Below are positions 37,275 to 44,477 of a stretch of 59,804 nt of DNA, piece by piece. The position numbers and the translations under genes were made by a program. The notes beneath the pieces are model-generated. The model saw nothing but the letters and a program-made list of their open reading frames with translations. It ran no database searches and was not told the origin of the DNA. The stretch lies in NCBI GenBank assembly GCA_001464895.1, contig LNEE01000056.1, forward strand, positions 1-59,804. Direction: 5' to 3'. The DNA comes from Betaproteobacteria bacterium Ga0077532 (GTDB lineage: Bacteria; Pseudomonadota; Gammaproteobacteria; Burkholderiales; Ga0077523). Positions within the stretch are counted from its first letter, which is position 1; each line of letters opens with the position of its first letter.

Positions 37275-38864
37275 TCAGAAGTCGTAGGCCACGCGTAGAT
37301 GCACCCGCGTACCACCAGCCTTCGTGATGAGGGCGTCTTCCATGGGGAAGCCCACCTCCAGGGAGGCTGCGAGGTCGGGCTGCCGCCGGTAGCGCAGACC
37401 GAACCCGGCGGCCCACGGCGTCTGACGGGACGCCTGGCCCGCCAGCGGGCTCTTGAGGCGCACGCTGGCCGCATCGACGAAGCCGAGGAGGATCAGCTCG
37501 CCCAAGCCGCCGCCTTCGGCGCCACCGATGAGAGAGGGGGACCGCATCTCGGCGGTCGCGAGCCACCCTTCGTCGCCGAGCACCTCGGCCTCGTAGTAGC
37601 CGCGCACGCCGTCGGCGCCGGCACCGACGAACTGCTCGGTGTTGATGAGCGGTGCGCTCGCGGTGTGAGTGATCACGCGGGCGTAGCCGACCATGCCGCG
37701 CTTCAGGTTCTGCTCCCGCGACAGTTCGGCGCGCAGCGTGATGAAGTTGGCGGTGGCACGGAATCGCCGCTCCGCGAACTCGCGGTCCGAGTTGCCCGCT
37801 AGCCCACCGCGCATCGCGAAGACCGACGTGAGACTGCCGCGCGTGGTGCCCTTGTCGCCGCGCTTCGTTGCGCTGTACTGCGCCGTGATCGGCGTGTAGG
37901 TGACGGTGGATCCGAGCGAAGTGCCGGCCCCGATCGAGACGTCCTGCAGCGACTCCTTGTAGTCGACACCGACCACGGCGCTATGGAACAGGCGATCGTT
38001 CCCGGGGAGCGGATGGATCACCCGTGCGCCGAGGATGTTGCTGTTACCCACCACCGTGGACGACCCGAGGGTGGCGACGGTGCTGCGCGCACGCACGCCG
38101 TAGAGCGCCAACATGGTGTTGCCGCCACCGGGTCGGAACACGTAGTTGGCGGACAGGGCGCTCACCTCCGAGGTGTTCTCGGGCGAGAGCAGATAGATGA
38201 GGGATGCGCTGTGGTCGCGGCCCCAGAGATTGTCGTAGCGGACGGACCCCTGCAGCCGCAGCGGCGACGTGTTGGGCGCCTGCCGGTTGTTCACTTCCAC
38301 GGCGGCGTGGAACGGGCGCTCTTCCTGCACGCGCAGCTCCATCTCCACCTCGCCGCGCTGCTGGCCGGGGCGCAGCACCGGTGTCACGGAGCGGCCAGCC
38401 ACCTGGTTGAACTCGGTGAGTTCCTTCTGGGCATCGGGGAAGTAGGGCACGGTCCCCGGTGCGATCGACGGAAGCTTCGACCGGATGTAATCGCGCGAGT
38501 GATAGCGATTACCCGTGACGACGACCTTCTTGACCACGCCGTCCACGACCTGCAACCGCACCAGCCCGTTCTTCACTTCCTGTGGCGGTACATCGACGGT
38601 CACCGTGAGGTAGCCCGCCTCCTGATACACCTTCTCGAGCGCAGCGCGCGCCGCCTGCACGTCCGCGATGGACTTGCCGTACCCGAGATGCGGATACACG
38701 GCCTTCTCGATCTCGATGCCGGGCAGCGTCGTGTTGCCGTCCACGACGAACTCGAGAATATCGAAACCGGCATCCTGCGCGCGGGCCGGCGTGGACATCC
38801 ACGCCACGAGCGCAATGACGGCGACGACGACATTCGAAACCACTTCGACAGCTCTACGATTCAC
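37275..38864 (-). CDS. TpsB transporter, ShlB/FhaC/HecB family
   Basis: A 529-aa outer-membrane Omp85-superfamily pore that secretes TpsA. A signal ends near STPARAQDA. POTRA 1 (FDILEFVVDGNTTLPGIEIE) and POTRA 2 (VVDGVVKKVVVTGNRYHSRD) are followed by a 16-strand barrel (LQGSVRYDNLWGRDHSASLI and later). The loop-6 motif is present as GADGVRGYYEAE, and the protein ends VHLRVAYDF, a typical barrel C-terminus. The start codon is GTG (NRRAVEVVSN follows). It precedes tpsA by 62 bp, the usual tpsB-tpsA order. Confidence 0.94.
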   Translation of the reverse strand: MNRRAVEVVSNVVVAVIALVAWMSTPARAQDAGFDILEFVVDGNTTLPGIEIEKAVYPHLGYGKSIADVQAARAALEKVYQEAGYLTVTVDVPPQEVKNGLVRLQVVDGVVKKVVVTGNRYHSRDYIRSKLPSIAPGTVPYFPDAQKELTEFNQVAGRSVTPVLRPGQQRGEVEMELRVQEERPFHAAVEVNNRQAPNTSPLRLQGSVRYDNLWGRDHSASLIYLLSPENTSEVSALSANYVFRPGGGNTMLALYGVRARSTVATLGSSTVVGNSNILGARVIHPLPGNDRLFHSAVVGVDYKESLQDVSIGAGTSLGSTVTYTPITAQYSATKRGDKGTTRGSLTSVFAMRGGLAGNSDREFAERRFRATANFITLRAELSREQNLKRGMVGYARVITHTASAPLINTEQFVGAGADGVRGYYEAEVLGDEGWLATAEMRSPSLIGGAEGGGLGELILLGFVDAASVRLKSPLAGQASRQTPWAAGFGLRYRRQPDLAASLEVGFPMEDALITKAGGTRVHLRVAYDF

Positions 38865-38961
38865 GTTTCACCACACTGAAACGCCGAACGAGGGGATGAG
38901 CCCGCGTCCGGCGTCGATCTACGTTGGGTCGGCAGCAACGCACCGCCGACCCGGTCGAACA

Positions 38962-40479
38962 TCAGAACAGCATCTGCATCGGCGAGCACGTGTTGCCGAA
39001 GCGCGTGCCCTTGGCGACGTTCGGGCTCGACGTCGGGTCGAACGTCGGCGGCAGGGCCGCGACCCACGGGCTGGCGTTGAAGGCCGGATCGCCCGCACGC
39101 TTGATGAACTCGTTCACGAACGCGAGCTTCAGGCCGGACAGCGCAGCGACGTTGTCGCCCTGTTCGTTCACCGCGGGCACCTTGCGGTACTGCATCGTCA
39201 GCTCGACCATGAAGTCGTACTTGCCGTCGATCATGTTGGCCTTGCTGGGCGCCATGCCGGTGCCCGGGCCGCCAGCGAGCGTGGAGTTGTTTATGTTGAA
39301 GACGCCGGCGCCGTCGAGGTAACGGAAGCTCCAGCCGTTCTGGGACGGGTTGGCGCTGGAGGCGCTGTCGCCCGACAGCGTGCCGATCGCGCGGAACGGT
39401 TCGGTGCTGTTGGAGAACTGGACGCGGTACCAGTTGCCGTCGTCGCCACGGAAGTTGTGGTCGAGGTTGTTCTGGGCACTGCGCAGGCAGTCGCGCACGT
39501 TTCCGGAACCGGAGTTCTCCACCACCGTGAAGCCGGCAGTCGGGTCGATCGTGAACGGATCGGCCTGGGTGCCCGTGCCACCGGTGATGCCGCTCGCGCT
39601 GTCCGTCATGCGGGACGGCGGCACCGTGCCACCGAAGTCGCTCTGGCAGGGGAAGTTGTTGAAGAACCAGTTGTACGACGTCTGCGTGCCGGAACCCTGC
39701 ACGCGACGGCAGACCACGACCTGCGTGTTTCCGCTGCCGATGGACGGGTCGACCTGACTCCAGTCCTGGTATGTCCCGGACAGCATCGCGCCGTAGGCCG
39801 AGCGCGACAGCCATGTGTCGGCGGGGACCGAGTTGGTCGCCACGATGCCCATGCTGAGGGCGTTCACGGGCTTCACTTCCAGGCGAGCCACTTCAGCCGC
39901 GGCCAGCTGTGAGACACCGAACTCGACGTTGAAGGGACCCTTGAACATGGCCGGCTCCACGTCGGACACACCGAAGTCGGAGACCTCGCCAAGGTTCAGC
40001 GCCGGGTTCGCGAAGCCCGCCAGGCCCGGGTCGAGACCCTTGACCGAGCAGCGGTAGATCGTTGCTTCCAGCACGCACGTGGTCGACGTGATGTCGAGCG
40101 TTTCGATGCGGGACGCGCGGGCCACCGGGTTCACACCCCACACCGAACCGCCGCGGGAGCGCTTCACGAACAGCACCGTACGACCGCGGAGCGTCGCGGG
40201 CACCGTGGCGTCGTTCTTGACCCGACCATAGAAGGCGTTGTAACCGCGGCCGTCATCACCGAAGTTGGCGGCGGTGCCGTTGTTGTCCTGGAAACGATGG
40301 AATCCCGCCTCGAACAGGCCGGTCGCGATCTGGACCAGGAAGTTGTCGGGGGCCGTGGCGCCGGACAGGATCACCTTCAGTTCGGGCGTGGAGAACGGGG
40401 CGGGTGTCTGTGCTGCAACGTGACCACTGGCAAAGACGCCAAAGGCGGAGCAGGCAAGAGCGATGGCTTTGATCTTCAT
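38962..40479 (-). CDS. Secreted protein, possibly with a periplasmic binding-protein fold
   Basis: A 505-aa exported protein with a clean signal peptide (MKIKAIALACSAFGVFASGH then VAAQTPAP). The mature start LKVILSGATAPDNFLVQIAT and the segments YNAFYGRVKNDATVPATLRG and RTVLFVKRSRGGSVWGVNPV resemble secreted betaproteobacterial proteins related to PstS-like binding proteins. That link is weak and made by eye. Four cysteines (STTCVLEATIYRCS; VVVCRRV and NFPCQSDFGG) could form disulfides, with others at RDCLRS and GNTCSP. No TM, sorting signal or lipobox is seen. It lies between the PEP-CTERM gene and tpsB, so it may be part of the surface system. Confidence 0.55.
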   Translation of the reverse strand: MKIKAIALACSAFGVFASGHVAAQTPAPFSTPELKVILSGATAPDNFLVQIATGLFEAGFHRFQDNNGTAANFGDDGRGYNAFYGRVKNDATVPATLRGRTVLFVKRSRGGSVWGVNPVARASRIETLDITSTTCVLEATIYRCSVKGLDPGLAGFANPALNLGEVSDFGVSDVEPAMFKGPFNVEFGVSQLAAAEVARLEVKPVNALSMGIVATNSVPADTWLSRSAYGAMLSGTYQDWSQVDPSIGSGNTQVVVCRRVQGSGTQTSYNWFFNNFPCQSDFGGTVPPSRMTDSASGITGGTGTQADPFTIDPTAGFTVVENSGSGNVRDCLRSAQNNLDHNFRGDDGNWYRVQFSNSTEPFRAIGTLSGDSASSANPSQNGWSFRYLDGAGVFNINNSTLAGGPGTGMAPSKANMIDGKYDFMVELTMQYRKVPAVNEQGDNVAALSGLKLAFVNEFIKRAGDPAFNASPWVAALPPTFDPTSSPNVAKGTRFGNTCSPMQMLF

Positions 40480-40572
40480 GGGAAGACTCCTTGAAATTTG
40501 GGCGTAGCAATCCCTGCACGACGCGCCCGAGGGCGCATCGCGTGTCAGGAACGATCAGTCGTTAAGGTTGGA

Positions 40573-41379
40573 TCAGCGCTTGTTGCGGCGACGCGCGGCG
40601 AAGCCGAGAGCCGCAATGCCGACACCCATCATGGCGTAGGTGCTGGGCTCGGGGATGGCGGCAATGTTCAGCGCGCTGCCGTCGAACGAAGCGGTGTAGG
40701 CCAGGCCGTTGTAGGACAGTTCGGAGACGATGCCGGGATTGAACCGCTGAGCGAAGACATTGCTGGCCTGACGAATCAGGATCAGCGAAGCCGTTTCGTC
40801 GATGGCGATGCCGTTGTTGAACCCAGCGGCCTTGCCACCGAAGTTCGTTCCCCAGAGACCGCCGAGCGCGTAGGCAAAGCCGTCGGCAGGAACGGCGATG
40901 TTCGATCCGTTCGCCACCGCCTGATGGCTCCCGAGCGTGTTGGTGCTGGCGATGAAGATGTCCGCCGAGTCATCCAGGAAACCCACCGCCTGGTTGTTGA
41001 ACGTCGGGAGTGTCGCGCCCTGGCCGTAGGTGCTCAGAAACTTCTGGAAATTGCCCGTGCCGGAGCCCGTGCTGTCGAGCGCGCCGATGTTCCAGATGAG
41101 GTTGCCGGGGTTCGCCGTGCCGGAAATGAACTGGACCAGCGTCTCGTCGTTGGCAAAGGACCACGACTGGCCGGTGGCCGCGGCCGCCAGGAAGTTGTCG
41201 AGGCTGATGCCGAGGTCGCGGGTGTAGGAGCGCTCGCCGTCCTGGTCCATGACCACCCAGAAGAGTTCGCCGCTGCCACCGAGGGCACCACCGGCCTTGG
41301 AGTCCTCGATCAAGGCGAATGCCGAGGTCGAGACGGAAGCCGCGATCGCGGCGGTGATCAGAGTGCGGTAAATGTGCAT
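40573..41379 (-). CDS. PEP-CTERM sorting domain protein
   Basis: A 268-aa exported protein, a predicted exosortase substrate. Its signal peptide is MHIYRTLITAAIAASVSTSA (FALIED follows). The C-terminus AIPEPSTYAMMGVGIAALGF then AARRRNKR is a full PEP-CTERM tripartite signal: PEP motif, TM helix, Arg cluster. The body is rich in Gly, Asn, Ser and Thr with no cysteine and no enzyme motif, typical of these variable surface proteins. The ATG at 41379 has an AGGAG upstream; the longer frame reads into non-coding DNA. The sorting enzyme (exosortase) is not in the window. EpsA and EpsL in the same island point to XrtB. Confidence 0.92.
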   Translation of the reverse strand: MHIYRTLITAAIAASVSTSAFALIEDSKAGGALGGSGELFWVVMDQDGERSYTRDLGISLDNFLAAAATGQSWSFANDETLVQFISGTANPGNLIWNIGALDSTGSGTGNFQKFLSTYGQGATLPTFNNQAVGFLDDSADIFIASTNTLGSHQAVANGSNIAVPADGFAYALGGLWGTNFGGKAAGFNNGIAIDETASLILIRQASNVFAQRFNPGIVSELSYNGLAYTASFDGSALNIAAIPEPSTYAMMGVGIAALGFAARRRNKR

Positions 41380-41818
41380 GTAAGAGTCTCCTGCTTGGAA
41401 AGGTGCGTTGTCGTCAGATCGCCCGGCGAGCGCATCTCCGTTATCGGGATGGAGCTGGCGCGACCGGCGAAGGGTGGCTGCACGAATTCCAGTTTCGCTG
41501 TGCACCGTGACGACCATCACGTCGTGCGGGCCGGCGAACGTCGTCCGAATGGATCACCCGGAGGCCCATGACTTTCATGGACCGCTAGAGGGAGTATCCA
41601 AGCGGCACCTGTCGATCCCATGACACGCGCAACATCCGTTCATGGTTCTTTGGGACTACGTCGATGACGTTTGCGCTGCGGTCCGAGGCGGGCTGTTCCG
41701 TCGGATATCCACGTCTGACGGGGCGTGGAGCGTGCGACGACGGCGCACGCCCTGTGCGCAAAGAACTATCGGATCGCGAGGTTCATCGACGGGGACGAAG
41801 ACAACGGCAGGGCGGACG
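41380..41818. other. Intergenic region upstream of the PEP-CTERM gene
   Basis: These 439 bp separate the PEP-CTERM gene from the prepilin-like gene on the same strand. I see no gene, tRNA or repeat in it. It should carry the promoter of the PEP-CTERM gene. I looked for the sigma-54 (-24/-12) pattern that drives some PEP-CTERM genes and did not find a convincing one. Confidence 0.5.
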
Positions 41819-42589
41819 CTACCGTGACGGCGGCAGGCGCAGCGGCGGAATCGACTGGTCGCGCACGCACGCGAAGAATCGGCTCGATGCCGACGCCGTG
41901 CAGATCGCGATCTCGCCGCCCGTCGCACCCGTCTCGCGGGCCGCTGAACACGTGCGGAGATCGTCGCTGCGCTGAAGCTCGCAGGCCTCGTCGCGGCGAC
42001 GGACCGGCGGTGGCGCAGGGACTTCCGCGGGCGGCGCCCCGGGATCCACGGGCCCCGCGACCGGACCCGGTACGGGAACAGTCGGCACTGCAGGCGCGCC
42101 GGACTCCCGCGAGGGCACACCGACCGGCGCAGCCGAGGGCGAGTAGGTGAACCGCCAGTCCCGATAACTGCTCGCGGACGCGAAGTCCTCCTGCTCGAGA
42201 GTGAAGTTGGCACGGCGCTGCGGTACACCCGCGTGCAGGCTGTGGACGCCGATGATGCGGTCGCCTGCGCGGACGAGCCCCCACTCCCGCGTGCCAGTCA
42301 TCGGGTCCCGGAAGATCTGCCGAAGGTGGTGCAGCGGCTTCACGCCGCGGGTGTCTTCCACGAGATCCTGCAGGGTCCGGGGGAACACCTTCGCACCGTC
42401 GGGTGAGCCGTCGTAGTAGCTGCGGATCGCACTGCGGAACTGTTCGCCCGTGAACAGCAGTTCCTCCTCGCGGTCGCGCTGGGCCACCGTGGACCACCAG
42501 GTGCCGATGGCTGCGAGCCCGGCGCCCATGGCGGCGACGAGGAACAGAACGAAGAGGTAGGTGAATCCGCCCTGGCTTTGCTGCCTCAG
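41819..42589 (-). CDS. Prepilin-like type II secretion protein with probable CTG start
   Basis: A protein of about 256 aa. The start reads LRQQSQGG|FTYLFVLFLVAAMG, a short leader ending in Gly before FT and a long hydrophobic helix, as in prepilins. Position 5 is not Glu, so it may be a tip or minor pseudopilin. The body has QRDREEELLFTGEQFRSAIR, RTLQDLVEDTRGVKPLHHLR and FRDPMTGTREWGLV, which are typical of a betaproteobacterial T2SS-associated family. The C-terminal third is Pro-rich (PVPGPVAGPVDPGAPPAEVP) with three Cys. No in-frame ATG, GTG or TTG lies near the leader. A CTG overlaps the epsA stop as CTGA and gives the expected leader, so I place the start there. Confidence 0.75.
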   Translation of the reverse strand: MRQQSQGGFTYLFVLFLVAAMGAGLAAIGTWWSTVAQRDREEELLFTGEQFRSAIRSYYDGSPDGAKVFPRTLQDLVEDTRGVKPLHHLRQIFRDPMTGTREWGLVRAGDRIIGVHSLHAGVPQRRANFTLEQEDFASASSYRDWRFTYSPSAAPVGVPSRESGAPAVPTVPVPGPVAGPVDPGAPPAEVPAPPPVRRRDEACELQRSDDLRTCSAARETGATGGEIAICTASASSRFFACVRDQSIPPLRLPPSR

Positions 42590-43383
42590 CCGCCGTTGCC
42601 GATCAGCTTGAGAGAGATGCCCTTCGCCACCGCCTGTGCGCGGTTCTGCACGACGAGCTTGCGAAGGATCTTCTGGACGTGGTTCTTCACGGTGAGCGGA
42701 CTGATGCCGAGGATGAGCCCGATCTCCTGGTTGCTCTTGCCGTCGCGCACCCATTGCAGGATCTCGATCTCGCGCGCGGTGATCACCTGCTGGATCCGGC
42801 CGGCAGGCGCACCCACCTCCGGCGAGTCCGCCATCAGCATGCGCACATACGACGCATGAAGGCAGGGCACCATCAGGTCGATCGCGTGGGCAAGCGCCCC
42901 GTGCGGCTGCGACGCAATCCGAGCGAAGACGAAATGACTCGCGGGGAACCCCGGGTAGGCCGACAGTCCGTGGACAGCGACGCGGCCCAGCGAGAGCTGC
43001 GCGATCGTCTGCTCGAAGCGTCTCGGGATGGGCAGGTCGCCAGGCTCGGCCCCGATCACGAGCGGCCGCTCGCCCCCTTCCACCCACGTCTGGACGAGTT
43101 GCATCGCGAGGCCGGTCTCCCGGTGCACGATCTGTCGCTCGTCGATCTCCTTCAGCGGGTAGCTCGAGAAACATTCCACGACCATGCTCCGCCGGGAGAG
43201 GTCGCCGTGCACGCACACCATCAACTCGTGCGGGACGAAGCCCTGCAGCGCGCCCTGCACCCACAGATAGAACTGGTTCCGGCGACGCACTTCCAGCCCC
43301 GATCGCAGCACGTCGTGCAGCCGCTCCGCCTGGCGCTCGTCGAGCGTCGCGAAGGATTCCGTGGAGAGGGGCAGCGCTGACAT
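42586..43383 (-). CDS. epsA: XrtB/PEP-CTERM-associated LuxR-type regulator EpsA
   Basis: A 265-aa transcription factor. The N-terminal about 190 residues (RRRNQFYLWVQGALQGFVPH, ELMVCVHGDL) are the EpsA-specific sensor region. The C-terminal GerE/LuxR helix-turn-helix is TAREIEILQWVRDGKSNQEI then GLILGISPLTVKNHVQKILR. EpsA proteins occur in exosortase-B exopolysaccharide loci, including methanolan synthesis. There is no receiver domain, so it is not a response regulator. It sits inside the secretion gene run, 183 bp downstream of a pseudopilin gene, and its stop overlaps the next gene (CTGA). The 183-bp gap could hold its own promoter. Confidence 0.82.
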   Translation of the reverse strand: MSALPLSTESFATLDERQAERLHDVLRSGLEVRRRNQFYLWVQGALQGFVPHELMVCVHGDLSRRSMVVECFSSYPLKEIDERQIVHRETGLAMQLVQTWVEGGERPLVIGAEPGDLPIPRRFEQTIAQLSLGRVAVHGLSAYPGFPASHFVFARIASQPHGALAHAIDLMVPCLHASYVRMLMADSPEVGAPAGRIQQVITAREIEILQWVRDGKSNQEIGLILGISPLTVKNHVQKILRKLVVQNRAQAVAKGISLKLIGNGG

Positions 43384-43566
43384 CGTGGCGAGGGGGTTCC
43401 GCGCATGGCATGACGCCGGCAGGCGTCGTCCGCGCGTCGGAAGCGGGATCCGTGGGAGTCGAGACGCACGGAGTATCGCGACCGCGTGTTACAGGAACAT
43501 GGCTGTCCCCCGGGACATCGCGTGGCGGTGCCGCACCAGCGCGGGACCCGACGTAATCGGGCTTCA

Positions 43567-43971
43567 TCACCAGCTCTCGAACGGCGTCCCGTCCGCGCCG
43601 GTGCCTGGCGCCGAACTGCGCACGTCGTACACGGCGCCGCCCGCGGTCGCGGTGCCGGCGGGCGGCGGCAGGGTCACCCACGTCTCGCGGCTGTCGGTGA
43701 TCGGGTCCACGGGGACCGCGCGGAGATAGCGGCGGGTCACGAGATCGGACAGCGCGTCGGGATACCGCCCGCGATCGGCGTGGTACTTGTCGATGGCGTC
43801 GCGCATGACGCCCAGGTTCTCGCGCAGCACCGCCTCGCGGGACCGCTGGATGTGGTCGAAGTAACGGGGCGCGGCGAGGGCGAGCAGAAGGGCGATCACC
43901 GCGAGCACCACGAGCAGCTCGATCAGCGTGAACCCGGCGGAGCGACGCCCCGGCCTGCGCGACGTCACCAT
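43567..43971 (-). CDS. Type II secretion pseudopilin (GspG/H-like)
   Basis: A 134-aa pseudopilin. The leader MVTSRRPGRRSAG is followed by the methylation/cleavage site and helix FTLIELLVVLAVIALLLALA, with Glu5 present. It continues APRYFDHIQRSREAVLRENL, DKYHADRGRYPDALSDLVTR and the C-terminal VDPITDSRETWVTLPP. Overall it is GspG-like in layout but shorter and without the calcium-site residues being obvious. Its start overlaps the stop of the preceding pseudopilin gene (ATGGTGA), so the two are translationally coupled. Confidence 0.88.
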   Translation of the reverse strand: MVTSRRPGRRSAGFTLIELLVVLAVIALLLALAAPRYFDHIQRSREAVLRENLGVMRDAIDKYHADRGRYPDALSDLVTRRYLRAVPVDPITDSRETWVTLPPPAGTATAGGAVYDVRSSAPGTGADGTPFESW

Positions 43972-44465
43972 TCGCGGTACGGCACGCCGTTCAATCCGGC
44001 GCCCTCCCGGCGGGAGTAGACGTCGTAGACATCCATGCCGGGTGACGGCGACGTCGCGGAACTCGCATAGCTGCGCAGCCCCCAGGTCTCCTCCGCGGAA
44101 AGATCGGACGGTGCGAACGGATCGCGCGGGATGCGACGCAGGAACCGGATCACCTTGCGGTCGGGCGTCTTGATGTCGGGCATGCCGTTCACGAGGTCGA
44201 CTAGCCGCCGCGGATAACCGGTCTCGTCGGCCTTGCGCTCGACCCGGCCCTCCTCGGCGGCCTTCTTGTACGCATCGATGGCACCGCGGATCTGGCGCAG
44301 GGCGAGGCGGAGGTCCTGCTCGCGCGTGCGCTGCACGGCCAGTTCGCCCAGCGGCACTGCGCCCACGGCGAGCACCGCGAGGATCGCCACCACGATCATC
44401 AACTCGATGAGCGTGAAGCCGCGCGCCGCGGGAGGCATAGCGCTGGCGGGCCGGGCGAAGTCCAT
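43965..44465 (-). CDS. Type II secretion pseudopilin (GspG-like)
   Basis: A 166-aa pseudopilin with leader MDFARPASAMPPAARG and helix FTLIELMIVVAILAVLAVGA (Glu5 present). The globular part contains LALRQIRGAIDAYKKAAEEG, GYPRRLVDLVNGMPDIKTPD and IRRIPRDPF-like FLRRIPRDPFAPSDLSAEET, and ends GLNGVPYREW. Its C-terminal layout resembles the next pseudopilin (GADGTPFESW), suggesting gene duplication. It lies 12 bp downstream of the secretin gene. Confidence 0.9.
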   Translation of the reverse strand: MDFARPASAMPPAARGFTLIELMIVVAILAVLAVGAVPLGELAVQRTREQDLRLALRQIRGAIDAYKKAAEEGRVERKADETGYPRRLVDLVNGMPDIKTPDRKVIRFLRRIPRDPFAPSDLSAEETWGLRSYASSATSPSPGMDVYDVYSRREGAGLNGVPYREW

Positions 44466-44477
44466 CGGCGGAACCGG

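Noticed and set aside
42586..42589. Frameshift joining epsA and the prepilin-like gene into one protein
   Set aside because: EpsA ends at its normal place after the LuxR helix-turn-helix and the next frame begins with a normal prepilin leader, so these are two coupled genes.
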